Below, piece by piece: positions 48,632 to 56,397 of a DNA stretch of 56,397 nt. The notes beneath the pieces were generated by a model that had not been told where the DNA came from, searched no databases, and saw only the letters and a list, made by a program, of their open reading frames with translations. The first letter of the stretch is position 1, and every line of letters starts with the position of its first letter. The stretch covers positions 1 to 56,397 of the forward strand of contig JAGCYH010000053.1 in assembly GCA_017960905.1 (NCBI GenBank), in the 5' to 3' direction. A program made the translations under genes and the position numbers. The DNA is from Bacteroidales bacterium (lineage in GTDB: Bacteria; Bacteroidota; Bacteroidia; Bacteroidales; Marinilabiliaceae).

Positions 48632-49471
48632 CTATATTTTGATATTCCACGAGATGCAGTTGAGTGCGCCGCCCCGCATGACGGCTTCCAAAGCAGGTAT
48701 GCCGACTGCTTCGCAGTCGGGCATGGCGCGGGCTATCTGCTCCAACGCTTGCGAGTCCTCTTCTGTGCCCAATTGGGGCACAAGAAGCAACCGGCCTAAC
48801 TGCAGAAAATTCACATAACACCAACTGCGCTCACGATGCCGTTTCACGTTGTATTTCAGCGTTATAACATCAAACTTCTTCCTCAGCGCCTTATGGTAGC
48901 GGCGGTAATAATAGGTCGAGAAATCGTCGTAGTTGGTGAGCAGCACTTTGCCATCGCCGGCGTAGTGGACAATGCCGTCGCTGTGGCCGCAGCGCTCGCC
49001 GTCCCAAGGCAGGAACAGTATGTTGGCGCCGAAGGCCTCGCGCAGTATGCGCTCGACTTCGTCGGGCGCCTTGTCGCGGTTCTCTTCGAAAACCTTGTCG
49101 GTCATCACTACCGTGTCGCCGCATTTCACCACATTGCCACCATCGACTACAAGGTCGCATCTGATGCCTTTCGGCATCAGATGTTGTAGTTTGTTTGCTT
49201 CTGTCTGGAACACTTTCACCACATCGGTCTGCAACCGAAGCCCAGTCTTATCTTGCAGATAATCAGGCGCATAGTTATAAAAGACCAGACGGTCGTCGGC
49301 CGTCTGGACGGGCATGAAATCGCGGCACCAGATGTCGCGAGTGCCCGACAGATAGGCAAACGGGATGCCGCGTTCGCTGAGCGCTTCGGCTATGCGCTTG
49401 TTGAGAACCGGGCATTTCTCAGGCAATATGCCTGAGAAATACACGGTGTTGGCTTGAAAGTCGGTAATCAT
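48632..49471 (-). CDS. agmatine deiminase / peptidylarginine deiminase-like protein
   Basis: This 279-residue guanidino-group-modifying enzyme has RDIWCRDFMPVQ, the acidic DLVVDGGNVVKCGD, the His-Asp site ERCGHSDGIVHY, and the nucleophile Cys in GGALNCISWN at the end. AguA proteins convert agmatine to N-carbamoylputrescine and are about 340-370 residues; this one is clearly shorter, so the substrate may differ. It is upstream of the Sel1 gene in the same operon-like run. It contains perfect inverted repeats with 11- and 12-bp arms (49158-49183, 49414-49440). Confidence 0.85.
   Translation of the reverse strand: MITDFQANTVYFSGILPEKCPVLNKRIAEALSERGIPFAYLSGTRDIWCRDFMPVQTADDRLVFYNYAPDYLQDKTGLRLQTDVVKVFQTEANKLQHLMPKGIRCDLVVDGGNVVKCGDTVVMTDKVFEENRDKAPDEVERILREAFGANILFLPWDGERCGHSDGIVHYAGDGKVLLTNYDDFSTYYYRRYHKALRKKFDVITLKYNVKRHRERSWCYVNFLQLGRLLLVPQLGTEEDSQALEQIARAMPDCEAVGIPALEAVMRGGALNCISWNIKI
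49414..49440. repeat. longest perfect in-gene inverted repeat (12-bp arms)
   Basis: Arms ATTTCTCAGGCA/TGCCTGAGAAAT with loop ATA inside the deiminase-like gene, near its start. Confidence 0.95.
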
Positions 49472-49721
49472 AAGCCCTTTTTTTCTTCTCTGTTACGCGG
49501 CAAAAATACGCCGTGTTTCGAAAAATCGCAAATTTTTTGAAGAGATTTGTCTATAATATATTTATTATTAATATATTATATAATATAAATATTTATATAA
49601 TTATAATAATTTATATTGCAACTCTAACAAATGAGCTTCATCAATCGACATTTAACACAATGGATTTGTGTGTAAAAAAGCTTTTGATTATTTTTGTAGT
49701 TGTATATAAATCATTGTGCTT

Positions 49722-51263
49722 ATGAACACTACAAAACTCTTTATGCTGGTGGCTGCGTTATTTCTCAGCTTTGGCGTTTCTGACTCTGCCGCCCAAACAA
49801 TTTGGGAAGCCCTCGTTATGAGGTCGAAGAACAAGATAAATTACACCGTAACAGAGAGAACCGAAACCGAGACAGAACCATTTCAATGGACTTATGAATA
49901 TAACGACGTAGAGAGAACCGGACACGAGGAGTTCGCATTGGTTATGCCGATGGTTTTTACGGTGGAAGCTTATCCATTCCGCAATATTCCTGACTTACAG
50001 CGAGATATGGTTAGATATTTGACAGAAACAAGCAAATATACAGACTCTATATCAAAAGTCATGCTCGGCCACATTAAGAACGAAAAAACGATAGATGAAG
50101 CTTTCAAAAAACTGAAAAAGACAAAAGGCTACAACTCTTTTATTTTCACCGATACGGCGTCGTTTTTTGCCGAGATTCGGAAGTATCCCGACAGTAAAAG
50201 GAAAATAGAGAGCAAAGAAACAATAGCAATATCCGTTATAAATGGCATTATGCGTGCACAAGAAACAAGCGGCTATTATACCGTTTGGGGTATATACGAT
50301 ATAGAAAAAGGCAAGAGAATAGAGCCTGCCGACGTTTTCACTTCCTTAGAATACATCAGCGGTAAAGACACGGCAACGATAACGCAAATAACTGAGATAT
50401 CGAAGAAAAACATCAGATTCCGCGCCGGCAAATCGACGTACAGCTACCAATACAAGGAGGAAACCGACAAATTGTTTACGGCTTACGCCAAGTCGTTGAT
50501 GGCGAAGGATAAAGGCTACACTTTTACTACATCCGAGAACGAATATGGAGACCATATTCGAACTTTCGAATTCGACAATGTAAACGGGAGTTATGAGGAC
50601 AAAAAGGTACATATTCCATACAAACTCAACGGCTGCCAGAATATAGACAAGATACGCAACAGAATGTTAAGTGTAATGTTCGGCCACAGCGACGGAGATA
50701 TAGACACATTGGTTGTAAATGGCATAAAGCAATGGGTTCCAGGATATTACAAAGGTCAAACGCTTTACCATGGTCGCGGTTCTGACATGCTTTTCGAATC
50801 AGGCGACGGATTGGTGTCATTTGGTTTTGAAGACAAGTCGGAACATAGCAACAGAAATAATACGTTCATAGTCTTCGACAAAACGACAGGCGATGAAATA
50901 ACTGTAAATGAACTCATTAAAGATAAAACCGGCTTTATGGAATATGTCAATTCGTTTAATACATATTTCGCAGGTTTTCTGTTCGACACCGTAAGAGTGG
51001 AGCGCAATTTGAAAATGGGTAAAAGTATGTACAACTATCTCAAACACTCAGGCGGTCATTTCAGCGGTTTTGACGGTTTGAGCGAGTTCCCGACATCGTG
51101 GTGGTTCGCTTTCAACAAAATGGATGATATTATACCTGTGGAATTCAACACAACTGTCAACCGTATATTCCTGAACTACAACGATATAAAACAATACATC
51201 GACCCCAAATACATCAGTTTGATGGACCGAGCGACGGAGGCATTGAAGAAGAAAAAGAAATAA
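49722..51263 (+). CDS. exported protein of unknown function
   Basis: This is a 513-residue protein. ATG 49722 is chosen over GTG 49716 because it gives a clean signal peptide (LFMLVAALFLSFGVSDSAAQ). Two halves look alike: an early domain with FQWTYEYNDVERTGHEEF, and one from about residue 265 with EYGDHIRTFEFDNVNG, both followed by long beta-rich stretches. The ends (MERTFIVFDKTTGDEITVNELI; LSEFPTSWWFAFNKMDDIIPVEFN) suggest the DUF3298-like outer-protein group, but I am not sure. It lies after an extremely AT-rich stretch (49545-49620) that probably contains the promoter. Confidence 0.6.
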   Translation: MNTTKLFMLVAALFLSFGVSDSAAQTIWEALVMRSKNKINYTVTERTETETEPFQWTYEYNDVERTGHEEFALVMPMVFTVEAYPFRNIPDLQRDMVRYLTETSKYTDSISKVMLGHIKNEKTIDEAFKKLKKTKGYNSFIFTDTASFFAEIRKYPDSKRKIESKETIAISVINGIMRAQETSGYYTVWGIYDIEKGKRIEPADVFTSLEYISGKDTATITQITEISKKNIRFRAGKSTYSYQYKEETDKLFTAYAKSLMAKDKGYTFTTSENEYGDHIRTFEFDNVNGSYEDKKVHIPYKLNGCQNIDKIRNRMLSVMFGHSDGDIDTLVVNGIKQWVPGYYKGQTLYHGRGSDMLFESGDGLVSFGFEDKSEHSNRNNTFIVFDKTTGDEITVNELIKDKTGFMEYVNSFNTYFAGFLFDTVRVERNLKMGKSMYNYLKHSGGHFSGFDGLSEFPTSWWFAFNKMDDIIPVEFNTTVNRIFLNYNDIKQYIDPKYISLMDRATEALKKKKK

Positions 51264-51309
51264 TCCGTATCTTTGCGCCGTAAACAACAATTTTTAAAAT
51301 TACAAAATC

Positions 51310-52344
51310 ATGGAAACAAAAGACTTACACAATCAAAGCAGGCGTTTTTTTCTCGACAATCTTAAAGTACTTCTGACGGTCCTCGTGGTGTTTCACCACT
51401 CGGCGCAGGCATATTGCGATTGCAATTGGGCGTACAAACCATCAAATCCCCAAGAATACATAGATGGGCTTTGGCATTTTCTGTCGACCAATGCGGCGTT
51501 CTTCATGGGACTATTCTTTTTCATCTCAGGATATTTCGTTCCACGCAGCTACGACAAGCAAGGCTTCGGGCGTTTCTTAGGCAAGAAAGTCCTTCGTCTG
51601 TTGGTGCCAATGGCCGCAATGACAGCGTTCCTGTCGCTAGCGACAGGAATATTCGAAACGGGTCACACGTGGTTTCTGGGCAGTCTGTTCTTCTTCTGCC
51701 TCGTATATGCCTTGCTGCGCCTCGTACTGAAGCCGGCACCCGAAGGTTGCTTGTCGCGACCGACTATCGTCGGCATGCTCATCGCGGCAATAGTGATGGG
51801 CGTGGGCAGCTACTTCATCCGTGAGGTAAGTCCGCAAGACAATTGGATACGTATCTTGTGGATTCTGAACATCGAACCCGCTCATTATCTGCAATATATA
51901 CTGATGTTTGCGTTGGGTGTGCTGGCCGGTCGTTTCGGCTGGTTCGAGAAAATGACGCGCGGCACAGGCCTGACGGCGCTTCTTATAGGCGTGGCGCTAT
52001 GCCTAGGCAACTACGCACGCACCGACGGTGCGTGGTCGTATTTTGTCTATCGCTGGTTCGGCATCTACGAGTCGCTGCTCTGCGTCTTTCTGTGCTTCGG
52101 TCTGGTATGGTTTTTCCGCGAGTTTTGCCAGTGGAGCGGCAGCTTCTGGCGCTGGTCGGCCGGTCAGGCCTACGGTGTCTACATAGTGCATTTGCCGCTT
52201 ATACTCGTAGTGCAAAATCTGCTCGACGAGGTTTGGATAGGCGCTTGGGGCAAATTTCTGACCGTGGCTGTCATCTCTACAATAATATCGTTCGGCTTCA
52301 CATATCTGCTAAGGTTGATACCGGGAGTGAAAAAAGTATTGTAA
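51310..52344 (+). CDS. acyltransferase family membrane protein
   Basis: This 344-residue integral protein of the Acyltransf_3 (OafA/NodX-like) group has about ten hydrophobic helices. The active-site Arg/His pattern is visible: RRFFLDNLKVLLTVLVVFHHSAQAY near the N terminus and FFFISGYFVPRSY near residue 70. It transfers acetyl or succinyl groups to sugars, for example of cell-surface polysaccharides. A perfect 22-bp palindrome with no loop is inside the gene (51628-51649). It is followed by a hairpin terminator. Confidence 0.87.
   Translation: METKDLHNQSRRFFLDNLKVLLTVLVVFHHSAQAYCDCNWAYKPSNPQEYIDGLWHFLSTNAAFFMGLFFFISGYFVPRSYDKQGFGRFLGKKVLRLLVPMAAMTAFLSLATGIFETGHTWFLGSLFFFCLVYALLRLVLKPAPEGCLSRPTIVGMLIAAIVMGVGSYFIREVSPQDNWIRILWILNIEPAHYLQYILMFALGVLAGRFGWFEKMTRGTGLTALLIGVALCLGNYARTDGAWSYFVYRWFGIYESLLCVFLCFGLVWFFREFCQWSGSFWRWSAGQAYGVYIVHLPLILVVQNLLDEVWIGAWGKFLTVAVISTIISFGFTYLLRLIPGVKKVL
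51628..51649. repeat. perfect loopless palindrome inside the acyltransferase gene
   Basis: Arms TTCCTGTCGCT and AGCGACAGGAA adjoin directly. It encodes part of a hydrophobic segment. Confidence 0.95.
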
Positions 52345-52372
52345 ACAGCTATTATATAGCTGTTTACATATT
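52341..52372 (+). terminator. hairpin after the acyltransferase gene
   Basis: Perfect 12-bp arms GTAAACAGCTAT (52341-52352) and ATAGCTGTTTAC (52356-52367) with loop TAT, starting within the last codon and stop; a short T tract follows. Confidence 0.7.
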
Positions 52373-52479
52373 TTGCGCATATATTTTTCGTCAATTATCG
52401 ACCAAGAAAAATATATTGCGAGAGCAAAAAAATGGATTTTTTTGGTACAAAGATTACATCAAAACGAAAAGTATTAATG

Positions 52480-52487
52480 TATATTTG
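52480..52487 (+). promoter_or_regulatory. -7 element of the arabinose transporter operon
   Basis: TATATTTG fits TAnnTTTG, 50 bases before the symporter ATG. No clear -33 box, which would agree with a need for an activator or control by an AraR-type repressor (inference). Confidence 0.5.
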
Positions 52488-52536
52488 CAATCGTAAAAAA
52501 AATAAAAATTAAACACAATACATTATTTAAAATTAT

Positions 52537-54492
52537 ATGGAACAAATTCTGGATAATTTGGCCAATAATGGATTTGCTGTAGCCGACTATGCCGTGTTTG
52601 CGGTGTATATACTTATACTTGTCGGTTGCGGCGTTTTCATTCCCAAATGGATGGCCAAGCGAAAAGGCGCCAACGGCGCCGAGAGCTCAAAAGACTATTT
52701 TTTGGCAGGTAACACGCTGACTTGGTGGGCAGTAGGTGCATCGCTTATTGCGGCCAACATTTCGGCAGAGCAGTTTATTGGCATGTCGGGCTCGGCTTAC
52801 GCATCGGGTATCGCCATTGCGGCTTACGAACTTATGGCTGCCGCCACACTGCTTGTGGTTGCTAAGTTCCTGTTGCCTGTGATGATTAAAAAGAACATCT
52901 TCACCATTCCGCAGTTCCTTAGCGACCGCTACAACTGGGGCGTTGGTCTGGCGTTCTCGTCTTTTTGGCTTTTCTTATACGTATTCATCAACCTTACATC
53001 GGTGGCATGGCTTGGTGCGCTGGCTATCAAGCAGATACTCGGTCTGCCCACCATCATCGGCTTCATGGGAATGGATATGACGCTCGTCGTCATCATTCTT
53101 ATTCTGTTCCTCATTGCCGGTGCATATTCAATCTACGGTGGTTTGGCTTCGGTTGCCTGGACCGACGTTATGCAGGTTACCTTCCTCGTTGGTGGCGGCT
53201 TGGTAACAGCCTACTTCACACTTGACGCTATTGCGCCGCTCGTAGGCGCCGACGGCGCCGTATCGGCGCTTGGTGCTGTGATGGACAAACTTGGCGCCGA
53301 CTCGGCCGACAAGCACTTCAACCTTGTGGTCAACCGCAACGAAATGGCCTACCCCAACATCACCGACGACCCCTACTTCACCATTCCGGGTATTGCCGTT
53401 ATTGTTGGTGCGCTGTGGCTTACCAACATCGGCTACTGGGGCTTCAACCAGTATATCATTCAAAAAGGCTTGGCAGCCAAGAGCCTCGACGAGGCTAAGA
53501 AGGGCCTTCTGTTCGCAGCCTTCCTCAAGATTCTGATTCCGTTCATCGTCTGCATTCCGGGTGTTTGCGCATACCTCATCTGGAATCACCCCGAACTGGC
53601 TGGCCAGATGGACATTCACGGTGAGATAACCCGTTCCGACGACGCATATCCGTTCCTTATCCGCAACTTCACACCGGTTATTGTGAAAGGCTTGTCGTTC
53701 GCAGCGCTCACTGCAGCTGTCATATCTTCGCTGGCGTCGATGTTCAACTCCACATCGACAATCTTTACGATGGATATTTACAAGAAATTCATCAATAAGA
53801 ACGCTTCGGAGAAGAAACTCGTGGGCGTAGGCCGAATGACATCGGTAGTGGCTCTGCTTCTGGCACTTGCAGCCGTTTACCCGATTATGGGCGGCGCCGA
53901 CCAGGCGTTCCAAATCATTCAGGAATACTCAGGCTTCGTTTATCCGGGCGTGGTTGTAATCTTCGGCCTTGGCCTATTGTGGAAACGTTCGTCGGGTCCG
54001 GCTGCTGTTGTGGCTGCCATCGGCACGTTCTTCTTCAGCATCCTGTTCAAGTTCATCATGCCCGAGACACCGTTCCTGCTTCGCATGGGCTATGTGTTTA
54101 TGGTTCTGGTAGTTCTGTTTGTCAGCATATCGGTACTCTTCAACAAAAAGAACGAAGTGGCAGCTACCGTTTTGGACGCTCACACACTCGGTTCGCAGAA
54201 ACGCTGGAGCAACATTCTGCTCGGATTCGGCATTCTGCTTCTGGTACTTGGTCTTGTTCAATTGGTTGTCAAGATTGAGGCGCTCTATATTTACGGCTTC
54301 GAAGCAATCTTCTTCCTTGCCGCAATGCTGCTCACGCTGGGCTTCTACCTGCGTTCGAACGCCAACGATTCGGTTCAAGACCACAAAGCTGTTGAAACTG
54401 ACTTGAGCCTGTTCGCTACCGACAGAGCTTTCAAAATTGGTGCTATTGCAGTAATTGTCATTCTGGCAGTACTTTACGTAGCATTATGGTAA
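52537..54492 (+). CDS. SSS family sodium/sugar symporter (arabinose-type)
   Basis: This 651-residue symporter of the SSS/SGLT family has about 14-15 membrane helices. Marks are DYFLAGNTLTWWAVGASLIAANISAEQFIGMSGSAYASG at the N terminus, INLTSVAWLGALAIKQILG, a sugar-gate region GYWGFNQYIIQKGLAAKSLDEAKKG and SFAALTAAVISSLASMFNSTSTIFTMDIYKK with sodium site residues. It precedes araD and araA on the same strand, so it likely takes up L-arabinose with Na+ (inference from context). A strong hairpin follows the stop, before araD. Confidence 0.9.
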   Translation: MEQILDNLANNGFAVADYAVFAVYILILVGCGVFIPKWMAKRKGANGAESSKDYFLAGNTLTWWAVGASLIAANISAEQFIGMSGSAYASGIAIAAYELMAAATLLVVAKFLLPVMIKKNIFTIPQFLSDRYNWGVGLAFSSFWLFLYVFINLTSVAWLGALAIKQILGLPTIIGFMGMDMTLVVIILILFLIAGAYSIYGGLASVAWTDVMQVTFLVGGGLVTAYFTLDAIAPLVGADGAVSALGAVMDKLGADSADKHFNLVVNRNEMAYPNITDDPYFTIPGIAVIVGALWLTNIGYWGFNQYIIQKGLAAKSLDEAKKGLLFAAFLKILIPFIVCIPGVCAYLIWNHPELAGQMDIHGEITRSDDAYPFLIRNFTPVIVKGLSFAALTAAVISSLASMFNSTSTIFTMDIYKKFINKNASEKKLVGVGRMTSVVALLLALAAVYPIMGGADQAFQIIQEYSGFVYPGVVVIFGLGLLWKRSSGPAAVVAAIGTFFFSILFKFIMPETPFLLRMGYVFMVLVVLFVSISVLFNKKNEVAATVLDAHTLGSQKRWSNILLGFGILLLVLGLVQLVVKIEALYIYGFEAIFFLAAMLLTLGFYLRSNANDSVQDHKAVETDLSLFATDRAFKIGAIAVIVILAVLYVALW

Positions 54493-54515
54493 TTATTTAA
54501 GAAATAATAACAACG

Positions 54516-54560
54516 ACTGCTGTTTTTGATGGCTAAAGCCATCAAAAACAGCAGTTTTTT
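54516..54560 (+). terminator. 18-bp-stem hairpin between transporter and araD
   Basis: Perfect 18-bp arms (54516-54533 and 54538-54555; ACTGCTGTTTTTGATGGC) with a TAAA loop, followed by TTTTTT. It lies only 20 bases before the araD ATG. Confidence 0.92.
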
Positions 54561-54575
54561 AAAATATTGAACGAT

Positions 54576-55283
54576 ATGGATTTGCAAGAATTAAAAGAAA
54601 AAGTGTTCCGTGCCAATCTCGACCTTGTTAAGCAAGGACTCGTGATTTTCACCTGGGGCAACGTTTCGGGCATCGACCGCGAAAAAGGGTTGGTAGTCAT
54701 CAAACCTTCGGGCGTGTCGTACGATGAAATGAAGGCTTCGGATATGGTGGTTGTCGATTTGCAGAGCGGCAAGGTTGTCGAAGGCGACCTCAATCCGTCG
54801 AGCGACACACCAACGCATCTGGCTCTCTACAAGGCTTTTCCGAATATTAAGGGCGTTGTGCACACACACTCAACCTATGCTACAGCGTTTGCGCAGGCTG
54901 GCAAGGACATCCCGAACATCGGTACCACTCACGCCGACTATTTCTACAAGGACATTCCCTGCACCCGCGATATGACGAAGGCCGAAGTTGAAGGTCAGTA
55001 CGAGTTGGAGACAGGCAATGTTATTGTCGATGAGTTTTTGAATATCAGAAAGATAAACCCCGACCACACGCCTGGCGTACTGGTCAAGAACCACGGACCA
55101 TTCTCGTGGGGCACATCGCCCGACAACGCCGTCTACAACGCAAAAGTTATGGAACAGTGTGCTAAAATGGCGTTTGTAGCGTTCTCGGTGAATCCCGAAC
55201 TTACTATGAATCCTTATTTGATAGAGAAACACTATCAAAGAAAACACGGTCCGAATGCATATTACGGTCAGAAAAAACATTAA
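54576..55283 (+). CDS. araD: L-ribulose-5-phosphate 4-epimerase
   Basis: This 235-residue zinc enzyme converts L-ribulose 5-phosphate to D-xylulose 5-phosphate. ATG 54576 ([17 protein letters not shown]) fits the family better than the TTG nine bases upstream. The zinc ligands lie in [14 protein letters not shown] (two His near 95) and [11 protein letters not shown] (His near 171). TWGNVSGID near the N terminus and [11 protein letters not shown] form the phosphate and substrate sites. It works with AraA downstream, 35 bp away. Confidence 0.96.
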   Translation: MDLQELKEKVFRANLDLVKQGLVIFTWGNVSGIDREKGLVVIKPSGVSYDEMKASDMVVVDLQSGKVVEGDLNPSSDTPTHLALYKAFPNIKGVVHTHSTYATAFAQAGKDIPNIGTTHADYFYKDIPCTRDMTKAEVEGQYELETGNVIVDEFLNIRKINPDHTPGVLVKNHGPFSWGTSPDNAVYNAKVMEQCAKMAFVAFSVNPELTMNPYLIEKHYQRKHGPNAYYGQKKH

Positions 55284-55318
55284 AATATTAGTTATAAACA
55301 ATTTAAATAATCAAAGAA

Positions 55319-56397
55319 ATGGCATTTGAAAATTTAGAAATCTGGTGGGTAACTGGTGCGCAGTTACTGTATGGTGGCGACGCTGTTGTTGCAGTTGACG
55401 GCCACTCAAAGGAAATGGTTGAAGGCTTGAACAAGAGCGGCAACATTCCTGTGAAAATAGTTTACAAAGGCACGGCCAACTCTTCGAAGGAAGTTGAAGA
55501 CGTGATGAAGGCTGCCAACAACGACGCAAAGTGCGCGGGCATCATAACTTGGATGCACACTTTCTCGCCTGCAAAAATGTGGATTAAAGGCCTGCAGGCT
55601 CTTGAGAAACCTCTGTTGCACTTCCACACACAGTACAACGCCGAAATTCCTTGGGATAAAATCGATATGGATTTTATGAACCTGAACCAATCGGCTCACG
55701 GCGATATTGAGTTCGGACATATCTGCACCCGTATGCGCGTGGCTCGCAAGGTGGTTTGCGGCTACTGGAAAGATGCGCAGGCTCAGAAACAGATTGCCGT
55801 TTGGGCACGCGTTGCCGCTGGCGTGGCCGACGCTCACAACGTCCGCTGCCTGATGTTTGGTATGAATATGAACAACGTTGCCGTTACCGATGGCGACCGT
55901 GTTGAGTTTGAGCAACGTCTGGGCTATCACGTTGATTACTACCCTGTTTCGTCGCTGATGGAATATTTTAAGAAGGTAACCGACAAAGAAGCCGACGAAC
56001 TTGTTGAAGAGTATAAGAAACTCTATACCATTAAGATAGACGAGTCGGGCGAGAAAGTTTACTGGGAAAAAGTGAAGAACGCCGCAAAAGCCGAAATCGC
56101 TCTGCGCCGCGTGCTCAAAGACGAAGGCGCAACAGCATTCACCACCAACTTCGACGACCTTGGCGACGCCAATATCGACGACCCGAACTTTGTCGGCTTC
56201 GACCAAATTCCTGGTCTGGCATCGCAGCGCTTGATGCAGGAAGGCATCGGCTTTGGCGCTGAAGGTGACTGGAAGACAGCTTGCCTCTGCCGTACTTTGT
56301 GGGTTATCCAACAAGGTATGCCGAAGGGTTGCTCGTTCTTGGAAGACTACACGCTGAACTTTGCCGGCGACCGCAGTTCGTGCCTGCAGAGCCATAT
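55319..56397 (+). CDS. araA: L-arabinose isomerase, 5' part
   Basis: From ATG 55319 the frame is open to the window end (359 codons visible of about 500). MAFENLEIWWVTGAQLLYGGDAV is typical of AraA, and further along come TWMHTFSPAKMWIKGLQALEKPLLHFHTQYN, GHICTRMRVARKVVCGYW, MFGMNMNNVAVTDGDRVE and GFGAEGDWKTACLCRTLW (catalytic Glu region). The enzyme isomerises L-arabinose to L-ribulose with a divalent metal. The C-terminal part is beyond the window. It completes the transporter-araD-araA set. An araB-like kinase is not seen here. Confidence 0.96.
   Translation, partial: MAFENLEIWWVTGAQLLYGGDAVVAVDGHSKEMVEGLNKSGNIPVKIVYKGTANSSKEVEDVMKAANNDAKCAGIITWMHTFSPAKMWIKGLQALEKPLLHFHTQYNAEIPWDKIDMDFMNLNQSAHGDIEFGHICTRMRVARKVVCGYWKDAQAQKQIAVWARVAAGVADAHNVRCLMFGMNMNNVAVTDGDRVEFEQRLGYHVDYYPVSSLMEYFKKVTDKEADELVEEYKKLYTIKIDESGEKVYWEKVKNAAKAEIALRRVLKDEGATAFTTNFDDLGDANIDDPNFVGFDQIPGLASQRLMQEGIGFGAEGDWKTACLCRTLWVIQQGMPKGCSFLEDYTLNFAGDRSSCLQSH

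Overview
The window looks like a chromosomal segment of a Bacteroidota bacterium, most likely order Bacteroidales. The signs are many promoters with a TAnnTTTG -7 element, a PorT-type barrel protein next to ubiE, a free-standing UpxY/NusG paralogue, a secreted GH95/GH43 and SGNH esterase set, and a Na+/solute symporter-araD-araA run. I cannot name a species. I saw no tRNA, rRNA, CRISPR array or complete insertion sequence.

Layout. 1-3.1 kb is an AT-rich accessory block: an HNH nuclease tail coupled to a methyltransferase-HIT fusion, then an AAA ATPase plus a TOPRIM-like partner (defence-like). 3.1-9.6 kb holds a nitroreductase, phosphoglucomutase, a frameshifted ORF6N gene, a MalY/PatB aminotransferase, recF and a DUF721 gene. 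9.6-10.2 kb is a repeat-filled gap. 10.2-14.8 kb carries porT-ubiE and the sulfur-assimilation set rrf2, cysK, metY. 15-24.8 kb has secreted hemicellulose enzymes (GH95, SGNH, GH43), split by an AT-rich insert of repeats, orphan toxin/immunity-like genes and pseudogenes (18.85-22.98 kb). 24.8-31 kb contains a possible PD-(D/E)XK protein, HU, TrmH and a five-gene minus-strand operon including kdsA and queH. 31.1-37 kb has rpiB-tkt, a 41-residue membrane protein, a lipoprotein hydrolase, and queF plus a queuosine-precursor transporter behind a candidate preQ1-I riboswitch. 37-44 kb has an ion channel, TerB-like protein, mltG, ftsE-like gene, upxY-like gene, galM and a MltF-like transglycosylase. 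44-49.5 kb is a second accessory block with a CAT-like protein, DUF3795, two paralogues of an unrecognised family, Sel1-repeat proteins (one with an in-frame TAG), a recombination scar and an agmatine-deiminase-like protein. 49.7-56.4 kb has a secreted protein of unknown function, an acyltransferase, and the arabinose set (SSS symporter, araD, araA running off the end).

The physiology points to use of plant cell-wall sugars: outer enzymes release fucose and arabinose, the symporter with AraA/AraD brings arabinose to xylulose-5-phosphate, and RpiB and transketolase feed the pentose-phosphate pathway. The queuosine genes (queF, transporter, queH) are spread over two loci.

Three layers of unexplained structure stand out. 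First, dispersed palindromic repeats occur, including a 198-bp structured element ending in a terminator and a 134-bp module that supplies promoter, start codon and a 30-residue leader to different downstream sequences. Second, perfect inverted repeats with 9-12 bp arms are strongly over-represented inside coding sequences. Third, there is a cluster of degraded or rearranged genes around the toxin-like and Sel1 loci.
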